Notes: generated by a model from the letters alone, not told the origin. DNA of 64,000 nt from an uncultured Lachnospiraceae bacterium (GCA_910587155.1 CAJULA010000018.1:1-64000); one strand, 5' to 3'. Shown: positions 44,565 to 53,459, counted from the first letter of the stretch. Made by a program: numbers and translations.

Positions 44565-44884
44565 TCCTTTTCCACCTCCATATGCGCTTCCAGCTCCTCG
44601 TTGGTGGTCACTTCCAGCCTGCTGATCAGATGGGAAGACACCGGGCTGGCACACCAGAGAAACAAAATAACCAGCAGCATCTTCAGACTGGTGAAATTCA
44701 TGCCATTGATCACCATCAGTCCCAGCAAAGAGACACCGATTCCAAAGGTATCCCCAAAAGCGGCCATATGCATCCGGTTCAGCACATAATCATAATGAAA
44801 CGCCCCATACAGCTCGATGGCAAATATCACAATTCCCGTCAGCAGAAACAAAACCCCTACGATCAGACACAGCCACTCAGGCAT
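44561..44884 (-). CDS. MrpG-like antiporter subunit
   Basis: A 107-residue protein with three membrane segments, of the MrpG/MnhG family. It has GVLFLLTGIVIFAIELYGAFHY followed by a YDYVLNRMHMAAFGDTFG loop and LGLMV. The start at 44884 has GGAGG six bases upstream; the longer frame to 44977 would overlap MrpF deeply. The gene overlaps the MrpF stop by eight bases. It is needed for activity in Mrp systems. Confidence 0.83.
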   Translation of the reverse strand: MPEWLCLIVGVLFLLTGIVIFAIELYGAFHYDYVLNRMHMAAFGDTFGIGVSLLGLMVINGMNFTSLKMLLVILFLWCASPVSSHLISRLEVTTNEELEAHMEVEKE

Positions 44885-45194
44885 TTCCATCCTCCCTCTT
44901 TTTTTCCCTTTTCTCCCGGTATGCCCCCATATACACCTTTGTGATGACGACCACTGCCAGAAAGCTGACCATGGCATAAATCAGACAGATATCCACCAGA
45001 TATCCCTCCTCCATCTTCACCGCCAGAATGGCGATCATGACCATAACCATCGTCCCCATCATATTGACCGCCACGATCCGGTCCGCTACTCTCGGCCCCA
45101 GCACGGCCCGCAGCAGACAGAGCATCAGCATAACGGCCAGAATAATCAGTGCCGCCCCAAAAATCATATTCCGTACTTGCGTTAACGCATCCAT
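44877..45194 (-). CDS. MrpF-like antiporter subunit
   Basis: A 105-residue protein with three membrane segments. LRAVLGPRVADRIVAVNMMGTM is the family signature (GPxxxDRxxxxN), followed by DICLIYAMVSFLAVVVI. It starts one base after the MrpE stop codon. MrpF subunits bind bile salts or sodium in some species; here it is simply the F subunit of the operon. Confidence 0.88.
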   Translation of the reverse strand: MDALTQVRNMIFGAALIILAVMLMLCLLRAVLGPRVADRIVAVNMMGTMVMVMIAILAVKMEEGYLVDICLIYAMVSFLAVVVITKVYMGAYREKREKKREDGNA

Positions 45195-45195
45195 C

Positions 45196-45660
45196 CTACT
45201 TCACCCGTTCCAGCCTTTCCAGTTCCTTTGCAAAGATCCCGTCCGCAAGCCCCTGGGCAAGCGACTTGTCCAGACAGTGCACCGACAACTCGTCCCCCTC
45301 CAGAGACACCGTAATCGTCCCCGGTGTCAGCGTGATGGAATTGGCCAGCAGCACTCTGGCCGCCCTTGTCCGCAGAGTCGTCCGGAAGTGCACAAGCACC
45401 GGCTCGATTTCATTGCGCTCCGAAAACAGCAGCCTCATGGCCGATACATTGGCTTTGATAATCTCCGCAATCAGAATCACCCCATAGCGCAGAAGCAGAA
45501 ACGCCCGCTTCCAGATCAGCAAATCCTTACGCGGCCCAAAGCCCATAAAGCGGCAGACAAACCAGTACATCGCTCCCGCGATTGCCACCCCGAACCAGAA
45601 TATCTCCCAGGTAATATTCCCGTTAAATATAATCCACAATATGAGAAATACAAAAAACAT
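45196..45660 (-). CDS. MrpE-like antiporter subunit
   Basis: A 154-residue protein with two or three membrane segments and a cytoplasmic domain, of the MrpE/MnhE family, with typical VLLANSITLTPGTITVSLEGDELSVHCLD. The ATG at 45660 has GGAGG nine bases upstream; the longer frame to 45696 enters the thioredoxin terminator. It is the first gene of the antiporter operon. No clear promoter was found; transcription may come from just after the terminator. Confidence 0.86.
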   Translation of the reverse strand: MFFVFLILWIIFNGNITWEIFWFGVAIAGAMYWFVCRFMGFGPRKDLLIWKRAFLLLRYGVILIAEIIKANVSAMRLLFSERNEIEPVLVHFRTTLRTRAARVLLANSITLTPGTITVSLEGDELSVHCLDKSLAQGLADGIFAKELERLERVK

Positions 45661-45677
45661 ATCCCAAAACCTCCGTG

Positions 45678-45715
45678 AAAAAGAGCTGCACACCACTGAC
45701 CCTTCGGTCGGTGTG
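45678..45715 (-). terminator. Terminator of thioredoxin gene
   Basis: CACACCACTGACC and GGTCGGTGTG pair around a TTC loop. On the minus strand the stem is followed by CAGCTCTTTTTC. It lies 13 bases past the thioredoxin stop. Confidence 0.65.
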
Positions 45716-45728
45716 ACAGCCCCATCCC

Positions 45729-46043
45729 TTATCTGTTCTGCAACATGGAATCCAGTTCGTTCTTGGAAACTGCACCTGTTACGGAACCGGTCTTTTGTCC
45801 GTTGTTAAAAAGGATAAAAGTCGGTATGGACATCACTCCATATTTCATGGTAACATTCGGATTCTCATCAATATTCAGTTTCCCGATCCGCACGCGCCCG
45901 TCATATTTTTCCGCCAGTTCCTTCACGATAGGCGCCATCATCTTACAGGGGACACACCAGTCCGCATAAAAATCCACCAGTACCGGCAGATCCGCCTGCA
46001 GAACATCTCTTTCAAAATTAGCATCTGTAAATTTGTACTCCAT
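45729..46043 (-). CDS. trxA: Thioredoxin with WCVPC active site
   Basis: A 104-residue single-domain thioredoxin: DFYADWCVPCKMMAPIV carries the redox pair, SIPTFILF has the cis-Pro, and FNNGQKTGSVTGAV follows. The usual WCGPC is changed to WCVPC, which may shift redox potential or partner choice. It is a cytoplasmic reductant for disulfides. Its own terminator separates it from the antiporter operon, so linkage to that operon is doubtful. Confidence 0.93.
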   Translation of the reverse strand: MEYKFTDANFERDVLQADLPVLVDFYADWCVPCKMMAPIVKELAEKYDGRVRIGKLNIDENPNVTMKYGVMSIPTFILFNNGQKTGSVTGAVSKNELDSMLQNR

Positions 46044-46103
46044 ACACGATCATCCTTTCCTTATTAAAATAATCATTACTGTCCTGAAACCGCAGACAAT
46101 CCG

Positions 46104-46131
46104 AAAAAACGAAAAAGCATTCCAGGCTTTT
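46104..46131 (-). terminator. Terminator of trmB
   Basis: A short stem of AAAAGC and GCTTTT (46113-46131) followed on the minus strand by TCGTTTTTTCGG, just past the trmB stop. Confidence 0.5.
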
Positions 46132-46137
46132 CCTATT

Positions 46138-46782
46138 TTATACATTCCTGCATATTATATACTTGCAGATCGGATTGCCTGCTGCCGAAAACCGTTCCTC
46201 ATATTCCGTCATGACATTGCCTGCCATCATTTCCTCATCATGATGCAGATCATAGGTGAGCTTCTCCGCCTTCCAGCCCGCAGGTCCCAGCTCGCTCACC
46301 GCAAAATCAAATAATGCCCGATTATCTGTCTTAAATTCAATCCGCCCATCCGGTTCCAATATATGATCATACCGGGCCAGAAACGCACCCGAAGTCAGGC
46401 GCCGTCTGGCATGCCGTTCTTTCGGCCAGGGGTCTGAAAAGTTCAGATAAATTCTTGCCACCTCTCCTTCTGCAAATACGGCTTCCAGCTCCGAGGCATC
46501 CATGCACAAAAACACCAGATTCGGCAGCGGATTTTTCTCCATCTTCTGCAACGCCCGGATCAGTACGCTGCTATAGCGCTCAATCCCCACATAATTAATG
46601 CCGGGATTTTCCGACGCCAGTGTCATCAGAAACTTTCCTTTACCCATCCCCACTTCCATGTGAAGCGGATGGTCATTGCCAAACAGCTCTTTCCAGAGCC
46701 CCCGTGTCTTCTCCGCCTCTTTGATCACCAGCGGACTTTTGTCAATCATCTCCTGAGAACCAGGAATGTTCCTTAGCCGCAT
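46138..46782 (-). CDS. trmB: tRNA (guanine-N7)-methyltransferase
   Basis: A 214-residue Rossmann-fold methyltransferase that places m7G at position 46 of tRNAs. Motifs are MEVGMGKGKFLMTLA for SAM binding, NYVGIERY, LNFSDPWPKERHARRRL (the TrmB signature with the DPWPK core), EFKTDNRALFDF and TEYEERF near the C-terminus. Length is normal for Firmicutes TrmB. It stands alone between thioredoxin and the glycogen gene. Confidence 0.95.
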   Translation of the reverse strand: MRLRNIPGSQEMIDKSPLVIKEAEKTRGLWKELFGNDHPLHMEVGMGKGKFLMTLASENPGINYVGIERYSSVLIRALQKMEKNPLPNLVFLCMDASELEAVFAEGEVARIYLNFSDPWPKERHARRRLTSGAFLARYDHILEPDGRIEFKTDNRALFDFAVSELGPAGWKAEKLTYDLHHDEEMMAGNVMTEYEERFSAAGNPICKYIICRNV

Positions 46783-46901
46783 CCCTTCCTGCCCTTCCTA
46801 TGGTATTTCCGTTTCTCACCCATGTATTGTACACCACTTAATTCCCAAAATCAACGATACAATGATACATATTTGCAGACAAACCCAAAGTCACACTGTC
46901 T

Positions 46902-46934
46902 CTGAGGAAGTGCTGATTAAATCAGCGTTTCCCT
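46902..46934. repeat. Dispersed palindromic repeat, copy C
   Basis: A palindrome with arms GAGGAAGTGCTGATT and AATCAGCGTTTCCC, nearly the same as copies A and B. It lies between trmB and the debranching enzyme gene, about 80 bases before the latter. Confidence 0.7.
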
Positions 46935-47016
46935 AGGAAAATGGAATCATCTGTGTTAGAATGGAAAATAATACTATAAAAGTCTCAACCTTTGTCAGGA
47001 AAGAGGAGGACCGCTT

Positions 47017-49137
47017 ATGACTGCTAAACAGGACACTCTGTCAATCATGCCTCTGCAGGAGCTCAAAGTACTTGACACCATAAACGGCTTTGAAGTCAGG
47101 CCCGGTTTTTATACGCAGAATGGCGCTACGGCGCTTTCCAACAGTTGTGTGAATTTCACAGTGCAGTCCCAGAATGCCACATCCTGCGAACTGCTTCTCT
47201 ATAACCGGGAAGAAGCGGAACCTTTTGCCATCCTCCCCTTTCCCGAACGCTACCGGATCGGGAAAGTATATTCCATGATCGTATTCGGGCTGAATATCGA
47301 GAATTTTGAATATGCGTATCGGCTGGATGGCCCATATGAACCCAAAAAAGGACTGATCTTTGATAAGAGACATGTATTGCTGGATCCCTACGCCAAGGCA
47401 GTGGCAGGCCAGAGTGTATGGGGTATGGCTTCCAATGAAAACGGCTATCGGGCCAGAGTTGTCCGCAACAACTTTGACTGGGAGTTCGAAAAGCAGTCCG
47501 TGATCCCTATGGAAGATCTGATTATCTATGAACTGCATGTAAGAGGATTTACCATGGATCCTTCGTCCGGTGTCACGCACCGGGGCACGTTTGCGGGTCT
47601 GCGGGAGAAGATTCCTTATCTGAAAGACCTGGGTGTCAATGCGGTGGAACTGATGCCTATTTTTGAATTTGACGAGACAAGGGATATGCGAATGGTGGAC
47701 GGACGGCAGCTTCTGGACTACTGGGGATATAATACGGTCAGCTTTTTTGCCCCCAATACAAGCTACAATTCCGACCGGGAGCACAACCGGGAAGGCACGG
47801 AACTGAAAGAGGTCATCCGGGATCTGAAGAAAAACGGCATTGAAATCATACTGGATGTGGTGTTTAACCATACTGCGGAAGGAAATGAGCGCGGCCCCTA
47901 TATTTCATTTAAGGGGTTTGACAACAATATTTACTATATGCTGACACCGGACGGTTCCTATTATAATTTCAGCGGCTGCGGAAATACGCTGAACTGCAAC
48001 CATCCCATCGTACAGCAGATGATACTGGAATGTCTGCGTTATTGGGTCACGGATTACCGCATAGACGGCTTCCGCTTCGATCTTGCTACCATACTGGGAC
48101 GGAATGAAGACGGTTCTCCCATGAACAATCCGCCCCTGTTAAAGCAACTCGCTCTCGATCCCATACTGGGCGATACCAAACTGATCGCGGAAGCATGGGA
48201 TGCCGGCGGCCTGTATCAGGTGGGAACCTTCCCCTCCTGGAACCGCTGGGCGGAATGGAACGGCAAATACAGAGATTGTCTGCGCAATTATCTGAAAGGG
48301 GATCTGTGGGCCGCACCGGAAGCCGCACTGCGCATCACCGGATCGCCTGATCTCTATAAATCCTACGGCCGGGGCTATGATTCCTCCGTGAACTTTATCA
48401 CCTGTCATGACGGCTTCCCGCTCTATGACCTGTATTCGTACAACACCAAACATAACGAAGCCAACGGCTGGAACAACACCGACGGTTCCGATGACAACCG
48501 GAGCTGGAACTGCGGCATCGAGGGAGAAACCGACGATCCTGCCGTCATTGAGCTGCGCAATCGTCTGGTGAAAAATGCCTGTGCCGTCCTGCTCTGCAGC
48601 CGCGGCACTCCCATGTTTCTGGCGGGAGACGAATTTGGCAATACCCAGTTTGGCAACAATAATTCCTACTGTCAGGACAATATCATTTCCTGGCTGGACT
48701 GGGATCTGCTTGGCAAAAATCAGGATATCTACCGTTTTTTCCGCTATATGATCTCATTCCGCAAAAAGCACCCCGCCATCCGCATGGACCTGGAACAGTC
48801 GGGCACCGGCTATCCTCCGATCAGCATCCACAACGGCGCACCCGATTACGCAAAGACCGATGAAAATACGAAGACTCTGGGTGTCCTCTACACAGGATAT
48901 GACCGGAAAAACAAAGTGGAGGATATCGTATATATCTGCATCAACGCCTACTGGGAAACAGAAACCATCCGTCTGCCTCTCCTGCCCAAGTACCTCTCCT
49001 GGCACCTGGCAGTCAATACAGGAGTCCCCTATGGAGAAGATGCTTTCTTTCCCGAAGGCGCCGTATTGCTGGCATCGGGAGAGTTTCTGATGAAGGAGCG
49101 CAGTGTCGCTGTGTTTACAGGAAGGAGCAGACAATGA
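47017..49137 (+). CDS. glgX: Glycogen debranching enzyme, GlgX/isoamylase type
   Basis: A 706-residue GH13 enzyme that cuts alpha-1,6 branches in glycogen. An N-terminal CBM48-like domain (about 20-120) is followed by the catalytic barrel. The nucleophile is D355 in DGFRFDLA, the acid/base E392 in LIAEAWDAGG and the transition-state pair H464-D465 in TCHDGFPL; YDSSVNF and GDEFGNTQFGNNN are typical of the GlgX group. GAGGAGG lies nine bases before the ATG. It is translationally coupled to the next gene by a four-base overlap. It implies that the cell stores glycogen. Confidence 0.92.
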   Translation: MTAKQDTLSIMPLQELKVLDTINGFEVRPGFYTQNGATALSNSCVNFTVQSQNATSCELLLYNREEAEPFAILPFPERYRIGKVYSMIVFGLNIENFEYAYRLDGPYEPKKGLIFDKRHVLLDPYAKAVAGQSVWGMASNENGYRARVVRNNFDWEFEKQSVIPMEDLIIYELHVRGFTMDPSSGVTHRGTFAGLREKIPYLKDLGVNAVELMPIFEFDETRDMRMVDGRQLLDYWGYNTVSFFAPNTSYNSDREHNREGTELKEVIRDLKKNGIEIILDVVFNHTAEGNERGPYISFKGFDNNIYYMLTPDGSYYNFSGCGNTLNCNHPIVQQMILECLRYWVTDYRIDGFRFDLATILGRNEDGSPMNNPPLLKQLALDPILGDTKLIAEAWDAGGLYQVGTFPSWNRWAEWNGKYRDCLRNYLKGDLWAAPEAALRITGSPDLYKSYGRGYDSSVNFITCHDGFPLYDLYSYNTKHNEANGWNNTDGSDDNRSWNCGIEGETDDPAVIELRNRLVKNACAVLLCSRGTPMFLAGDEFGNTQFGNNNSYCQDNIISWLDWDLLGKNQDIYRFFRYMISFRKKHPAIRMDLEQSGTGYPPISIHNGAPDYAKTDENTKTLGVLYTGYDRKNKVEDIVYICINAYWETETIRLPLLPKYLSWHLAVNTGVPYGEDAFFPEGAVLLASGEFLMKERSVAVFTGRSRQ

Positions 49138-50090
49138 ATTATATCATATTTGATCTGGAATGGAATCAGAGCAGCCTGCCGGAGCTGGAAAACAAAGCCA
49201 TCCCTTTCGAAATCATTGAAATCGGTGCCGTAAAATTAAACAGTGACCGGCAGATGGTTGACCGGTTCCATGCGCTGATCTGTCCCCAGGTCTACAGAGA
49301 AATGCACAAAATGACCCGGGATCTGATCCATCTGCAGATGAAAGAACTGAAAAAAAACGGGGATACTTTTGTCCATGTGGCCAAACGCTTCCTGAAATGG
49401 TGCGGGGATGATATCGTATTTTGCAGCTGGGGTCCTCTCGACCTCACTGAGCTGCAACGGAATATGGCTTATTATCATATGCCGCCGCTGTCTGACGGTC
49501 CCATGACCTTTCTCGATATTCAAAAGCTGTTCAGTATTGCCTGTGAGGACAGAAAATCGCGCCGTTCTCTGGAATATGCAGTGGATTTTCTGAGAATCGA
49601 AAAAGATATTCCTTTCCACCGCGCCTTCAGCGATGCTTACTACACGGCAAAAGTACTGGAAAGACTGGATCGGGAGGTGGAAAAAAATCTGTCCTTTGAC
49701 CTGTTTCACAAACCGGCAGACCGATCTCAGGAAGTGCATATTGTTTTTGACGATTATGCCAAATATATCTCCCGCAAATTTCCGGATAAAACGGAGGCAT
49801 TTAAAGACCGGGAGGTGTGCAGCACAAAGTGTTTTTTCTGCCGCCGCAACCTGAAACGCAAGATCAGATGGTTCACCCCTAACGGAAAACATTATTACAG
49901 TCTGTCCTATTGTGAAAAACACGGATACATGAAAGGAAAAATACGGATTCGCAAAGATTATGGCGAAGATGGGATTTATATTGTAAAAACACTCAAATTC
50001 ATATCGGAAGAGGATGCCGGAAAAATCAGGGAACGTCAGGACAGGGCCAGAGTACTCCGCAGGTTAAAGCGGAAACGGGGCAAGTCCTGA
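49134..50090 (+). CDS. DEDDh 3'-5' exonuclease with C-terminal zinc-ribbon-like part
   Basis: A 318-residue protein. Residues 1-190 are an exonuclease domain of the KapD/RNase T-like class: FDLEWN supplies Asp and Glu, SWGPLDLTEL the second Asp, and PFHRAFSDAYYTA the His and last Asp. The C-terminal part has CSTKCFFCRRN and SYCEKHG, four Cys and a His that could bind zinc, followed by a very basic tail. It probably degrades RNA or DNA ends. It shares a transcript with glgX by an ATGA overlap; the link may be only translational. Confidence 0.85.
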   Translation: MNYIIFDLEWNQSSLPELENKAIPFEIIEIGAVKLNSDRQMVDRFHALICPQVYREMHKMTRDLIHLQMKELKKNGDTFVHVAKRFLKWCGDDIVFCSWGPLDLTELQRNMAYYHMPPLSDGPMTFLDIQKLFSIACEDRKSRRSLEYAVDFLRIEKDIPFHRAFSDAYYTAKVLERLDREVEKNLSFDLFHKPADRSQEVHIVFDDYAKYISRKFPDKTEAFKDREVCSTKCFFCRRNLKRKIRWFTPNGKHYYSLSYCEKHGYMKGKIRIRKDYGEDGIYIVKTLKFISEEDAGKIRERQDRARVLRRLKRKRGKS

Positions 50091-50102
50091 GTCCCGCACC
50101 AG

Positions 50103-51581
50103 TCAGAAATCAAAATCATCAAATTCGGAAGGGATCTTCTTTCTCTTCTTATGTCTGTTTCTCACCTTTCGCCTCTGGGCAAACTGATAATTATCAATCA
50201 CTGCCTTGATCACAAAGATAAGAATAAAGAAGCCGGCAATGCCGATTATCCAGACAATCACCAGTCTGACATTGACAAAAATAACTTTGCCACCCGCATC
50301 TTCCGGCTCCTCTTTGGTGCTCTCGCTCTCTTTTTCCTGATGGTTCTCCATCTGGTTTTTAAAATCGAAGGTATTCTCCGCCTCCTCCTGTGCCAGATCC
50401 ACCGTTGCACTCCCCACCGGAATGCCATGATACGTATACTGGATGGAGGCCACGGATGATTCCGACTCGGTATCATAGGAGAGTTCCGAATCCAGATCAT
50501 CAAAGACAGCCGTGATGGGTATTACCACACTGTCCGAAGGATTGATGGAAAGGATCGGATTGGATGCGCCAAACACATCATTATCCGTCTGAAAGAAATC
50601 ATGGTTTTCCACCGTGTATTCTTTTTCATTGGCAGCGATATTGACCTTCTGGAAATTGGAAAATCCATATTCAAACAGGCTTAGCGTATCATCATACTGG
50701 TGCGGCGATTCTTCCCGCATGACGACACAGATCAGCTTCATGCCGTCCTTCTCCGCACAGGTGACAAGCGTCTGCCTGGAATCATTGGTATATCCCGTCT
50801 TACTGCCTACCAGATATTCATAATTGTATCTGCCGCCCAGCATAAATTTGTTGTGGGTATTGGCATACAGATCATCATCGGGCTGGGTAGGCGACGGCGG
50901 GATATAATAGGAAGCCGTGGATGACATCTTGCACAACAGTTCATTGTCAAAAAACGCTCTGGCGATCATGGCCAGATCATAAGGGGTCGTATAATGATTT
51001 TCATCATGAAGGCCATTTGTCGTCACAAAATGGGAATTCAGGCATCCCAGCTCCCTGGCCCGCTGATTCATCAGCTCTACAAAAGCTTCCATACTGCCGC
51101 TGATATGCTCTGCCAGAGCGTTGGCCGCCTCATTGGCCGATGCCACCAGAATCCCGTACATACACTGCTCCACCGTGATGACTTCCCCCTCGTCCAAACC
51201 GATATTGGAGCTTTTACGCGGAATGCTGAATACTGCATCATGGGATACGGGCACATCTTCATTCATCTGACACTGCTCCGAACCGATCAGGCAGGTCAGT
51301 ATCTTGGTCACACTGGCCGGATACAGCTTTTCATGAATATTTTTCTCATACAGGATGGTGCCTGTCTCCGCTTCCATCAGAATCGCCCCCTGCGCTCCCA
51401 CCGCAGGCCCGTCGGGCCACTCTTCATAGGCATTGGAAGCAATGGGCAGAGCCCGCCTTGCCTCCTCTTCCGCCGCATAATCTGTGGCACAGGAAACAAA
51501 GCAGTCAGTCAGACATGTATAAGTAAAAAGAAAAACGCCCATTCCCAACATCAGGAGACGCTTTTTGAAAGATCTCATCAT
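50103..51581 (-). CDS. D-alanyl-D-alanine carboxypeptidase (DacF-like, S11 family)
   Basis: A 492-residue low-molecular-mass penicillin-binding protein with an N-terminal signal segment. The active site is S90-x-x-K93 in PASVTKILT, SAN at 148-150 and KTG at 261-263. A C-terminal beta domain follows, then a membrane anchor (VIVWIIGIAGFFILIFVIKAVI region) and a short basic tail (RHKKRKKIPSEF). Unlike most S11 proteins it is anchored by a real transmembrane helix rather than an amphipathic one. It trims peptidoglycan pentapeptides. A consensus promoter lies at 51629-51657. A sporulation-linked role is possible but not shown. Confidence 0.92.
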   Translation of the reverse strand: MMRSFKKRLLMLGMGVFLFTYTCLTDCFVSCATDYAAEEEARRALPIASNAYEEWPDGPAVGAQGAILMEAETGTILYEKNIHEKLYPASVTKILTCLIGSEQCQMNEDVPVSHDAVFSIPRKSSNIGLDEGEVITVEQCMYGILVASANEAANALAEHISGSMEAFVELMNQRARELGCLNSHFVTTNGLHDENHYTTPYDLAMIARAFFDNELLCKMSSTASYYIPPSPTQPDDDLYANTHNKFMLGGRYNYEYLVGSKTGYTNDSRQTLVTCAEKDGMKLICVVMREESPHQYDDTLSLFEYGFSNFQKVNIAANEKEYTVENHDFFQTDNDVFGASNPILSINPSDSVVIPITAVFDDLDSELSYDTESESSVASIQYTYHGIPVGSATVDLAQEEAENTFDFKNQMENHQEKESESTKEEPEDAGGKVIFVNVRLVIVWIIGIAGFFILIFVIKAVIDNYQFAQRRKVRNRHKKRKKIPSEFDDFDF

Positions 51582-51628
51582 AAATACAACACTCCGGATT
51601 CCTTCCCTGCTACTGAAACACTGGTTTT

Positions 51629-51657
51629 AGTCTAACATAACGATATTGCAGTGTCAA
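51629..51657 (-). promoter_or_regulatory. Sigma-A promoter of the D,D-carboxypeptidase gene
   Basis: Minus strand TTGACA (51657-51652), a 17-base spacer and TAGACT (51634-51629), 48 bases before the start codon. Confidence 0.65.
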
Positions 51658-51711
51658 CCGGCTTGCACGTAACAGATCACACAAGTCAGATCCCATGTAT
51701 GCCTGCGTCAG

Positions 51712-52227
51712 TCAGCGGACACGCACATAACGGTAATGCGGCATATCCACGCCCCGATAATGTTTTGTATCGCTGTCCCTCTTACTCATACCGTTCCTGA
51801 GCGCCACATTCTGGGAAGCTGTGTTGGTATCTCTGATAACAGAACAGACCGCATCTGCCTGCAGTACCTCAAAAGCGTATTGCATGCACGCGGCGGCAGC
51901 TTCTGTCGCATATCCTTTGTGCCAGTATAAACGCTGAAAAAGATAGCCCACTTCCAACACTTCCTGCCCTTTCCATGGCTGCATGGTAAGACCGCACTGG
52001 CCGATCATGGCACCCGTTTCTTTCAGCACCACTGCCCACAGGCCAAATCCCCATTTCCGGTATCTGGCAATCTGCCGCTCCAGCCATTCCTGCGCTTCCT
52101 CATCATTAAATGCCCCTTCATAGGCATACATGGTTTCTTCGTCCTGCAAAATTTTACATAAATCATCGAAATCACCCTGCTCCATTTCGCGCAGATATAA
52201 TCTCTCTGTTTCCAGTATTATTTGCAT
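51712..52227 (-). CDS. GNAT acetyltransferase, RimJ/RimL type
   Basis: A 171-residue acetyltransferase beginning with MQIILETERLYLREMEQGD, the usual RimJ/RimL opening. It has LEVGYLFQRLYWHKGYATEAAAACMQYAF, whose HKGYATEA loop binds acetyl-CoA, and VIRDTNTASQNVALRNGM. It probably modifies a small molecule or a protein N-terminus. It lies four bases after the HD gene and is likely cotranscribed with it. Confidence 0.85.
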   Translation of the reverse strand: MQIILETERLYLREMEQGDFDDLCKILQDEETMYAYEGAFNDEEAQEWLERQIARYRKWGFGLWAVVLKETGAMIGQCGLTMQPWKGQEVLEVGYLFQRLYWHKGYATEAAAACMQYAFEVLQADAVCSVIRDTNTASQNVALRNGMSKRDSDTKHYRGVDMPHYRYVRVR

Positions 52228-52231
52228 TCCC

Positions 52232-52807
52232 CTATAAATTTCCTTTCAGCCCGATTTCTTCCGCCTTTTTCTTCATACCTTCAATACTTTCATAAATCAC
52301 TGTGTCAAGTTCCATGCCAAGCATCTCACAGCCGCTGCGTATCACCTCCCGGTTCACGCCTGCGGCAAAAGACTTATCCTTGAATTTTTTCTTCACCGAT
52401 TTCACTTCCAGATCCAGAACACTTTTGGACGGACGCATCAGACATACGGCATGAATCAGGCCGGTCAGTTCATCCGTCGCAAAAAGAACCTTTTCCATCT
52501 TACTCTCTGGCTTCGTATCCGTACAGAGTCCATATCCATGACATTTCATGGCCCGGATATAGACTTCATCAATCCCTTCCGCACGCATAATCTCTTCTGC
52601 CTTATGGCAATGCTCTTCCGGATATTTCTCATAATCCAGATCATGGAGCAGTCCGGCCACACCCCACACTTCTTCATCCTCACCCCAGAGTCCTGCAAAA
52701 TGTGCCATAACCGCCTCAACCTCCATGGCATGCTTCTGCAGAGCCGGAGACTGCGTATATGTGGTCAGCAATTCCCATGCCTGCGTCCTTGTCATCTTAT
52801 GATCCAT
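52232..52807 (-). CDS. HD domain phosphohydrolase
   Basis: A 191-residue HD-domain protein. HAMEVEAVMAHFA supplies the first His, LLHDLDYEKYPEEHCHKA the HD pair and nearby His residues, and FATDELTGLI the distal Asp. Such proteins hydrolyse nucleotide or phosphate esters with metal ions. The start at 52807 has AAAGGTGG eight bases upstream; a longer frame to 52894 would overlap the next gene. It probably shares a transcript with the DJ-1 and GNAT genes. Confidence 0.83.
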   Translation of the reverse strand: MDHKMTRTQAWELLTTYTQSPALQKHAMEVEAVMAHFAGLWGEDEEVWGVAGLLHDLDYEKYPEEHCHKAEEIMRAEGIDEVYIRAMKCHGYGLCTDTKPESKMEKVLFATDELTGLIHAVCLMRPSKSVLDLEVKSVKKKFKDKSFAAGVNREVIRSGCEMLGMELDTVIYESIEGMKKKAEEIGLKGNL

Positions 52808-52859
52808 TGTATCAACCACCTTTCCGATAATAACCGACGGTAAGCCCCGTTGCCGGCGC

Positions 52860-53459
52860 TTACATTTCCGGCAGTGGGGCCGTATAATATCCAAGCTTAT
52901 GGAAGTTATACCAGTCCGCTATTTTCTGTTTATCCGCAACCTGCAGGGCTATCAGAACCTCTCTGGCAAATTCCATGGGGGCCGTTCCGTTTGCCGTGAT
53001 CACATTTGCATCACACACCGCCTGCCTGGCGACAAACTTCTCTTCTCCCGTATAGCGCTCCCCTGCCCATTGCTTCAAGTCCTGCAGGTCATTGGCGGTA
53101 TGGCACACATCATTTAAAACACCGGTTGTCCCTAAAAAGCCTGCTGCGTCACAGATCCCGCCCAATACTCTTCCTTTTCGGTGACACTCCTTTACGAGTG
53201 TCTCCACCTGCCTTGCATCCTCATTTCTCCATGTCATACCGCCTGTCAGGATGAGAGCCTCATAGTCATCCGGCACAGACCCCAGATCGTAATCCGGCAC
53301 TACCCGGAAGCCGCCAATGGAAGTTACCGCATCGCGCGACAGAGATACTGTCTTTATTTCATACTGCTCCTGTCCCAGCATCATCACTGCTGACGCAAGA
53401 TAGGCTGCCTCCCAATCTGCATACTGAGGCAGAATTACAAATAAGATTGTTTTTTTCAT
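52860..53459 (-). CDS. DJ-1/PfpI family protein (YajL-like glutamine-amidotransferase fold)
   Basis: A 199-residue protein. The nucleophile elbow is GGICDAAGFLG with the conserved Cys. ALILTGGMTW and the opening MKKTILFVILPQYADWEAAYLAS are typical. Relatives act as chaperones, deglycases or amidases. The family's Glu near residue 16 is present in WEAAY. A ribosome site (AGGAG) lies six to ten bases upstream. A general stress role is the default. Confidence 0.85.
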   Translation of the reverse strand: MKKTILFVILPQYADWEAAYLASAVMMLGQEQYEIKTVSLSRDAVTSIGGFRVVPDYDLGSVPDDYEALILTGGMTWRNEDARQVETLVKECHRKGRVLGGICDAAGFLGTTGVLNDVCHTANDLQDLKQWAGERYTGEEKFVARQAVCDANVITANGTAPMEFAREVLIALQVADKQKIADWYNFHKLGYYTAPLPEM

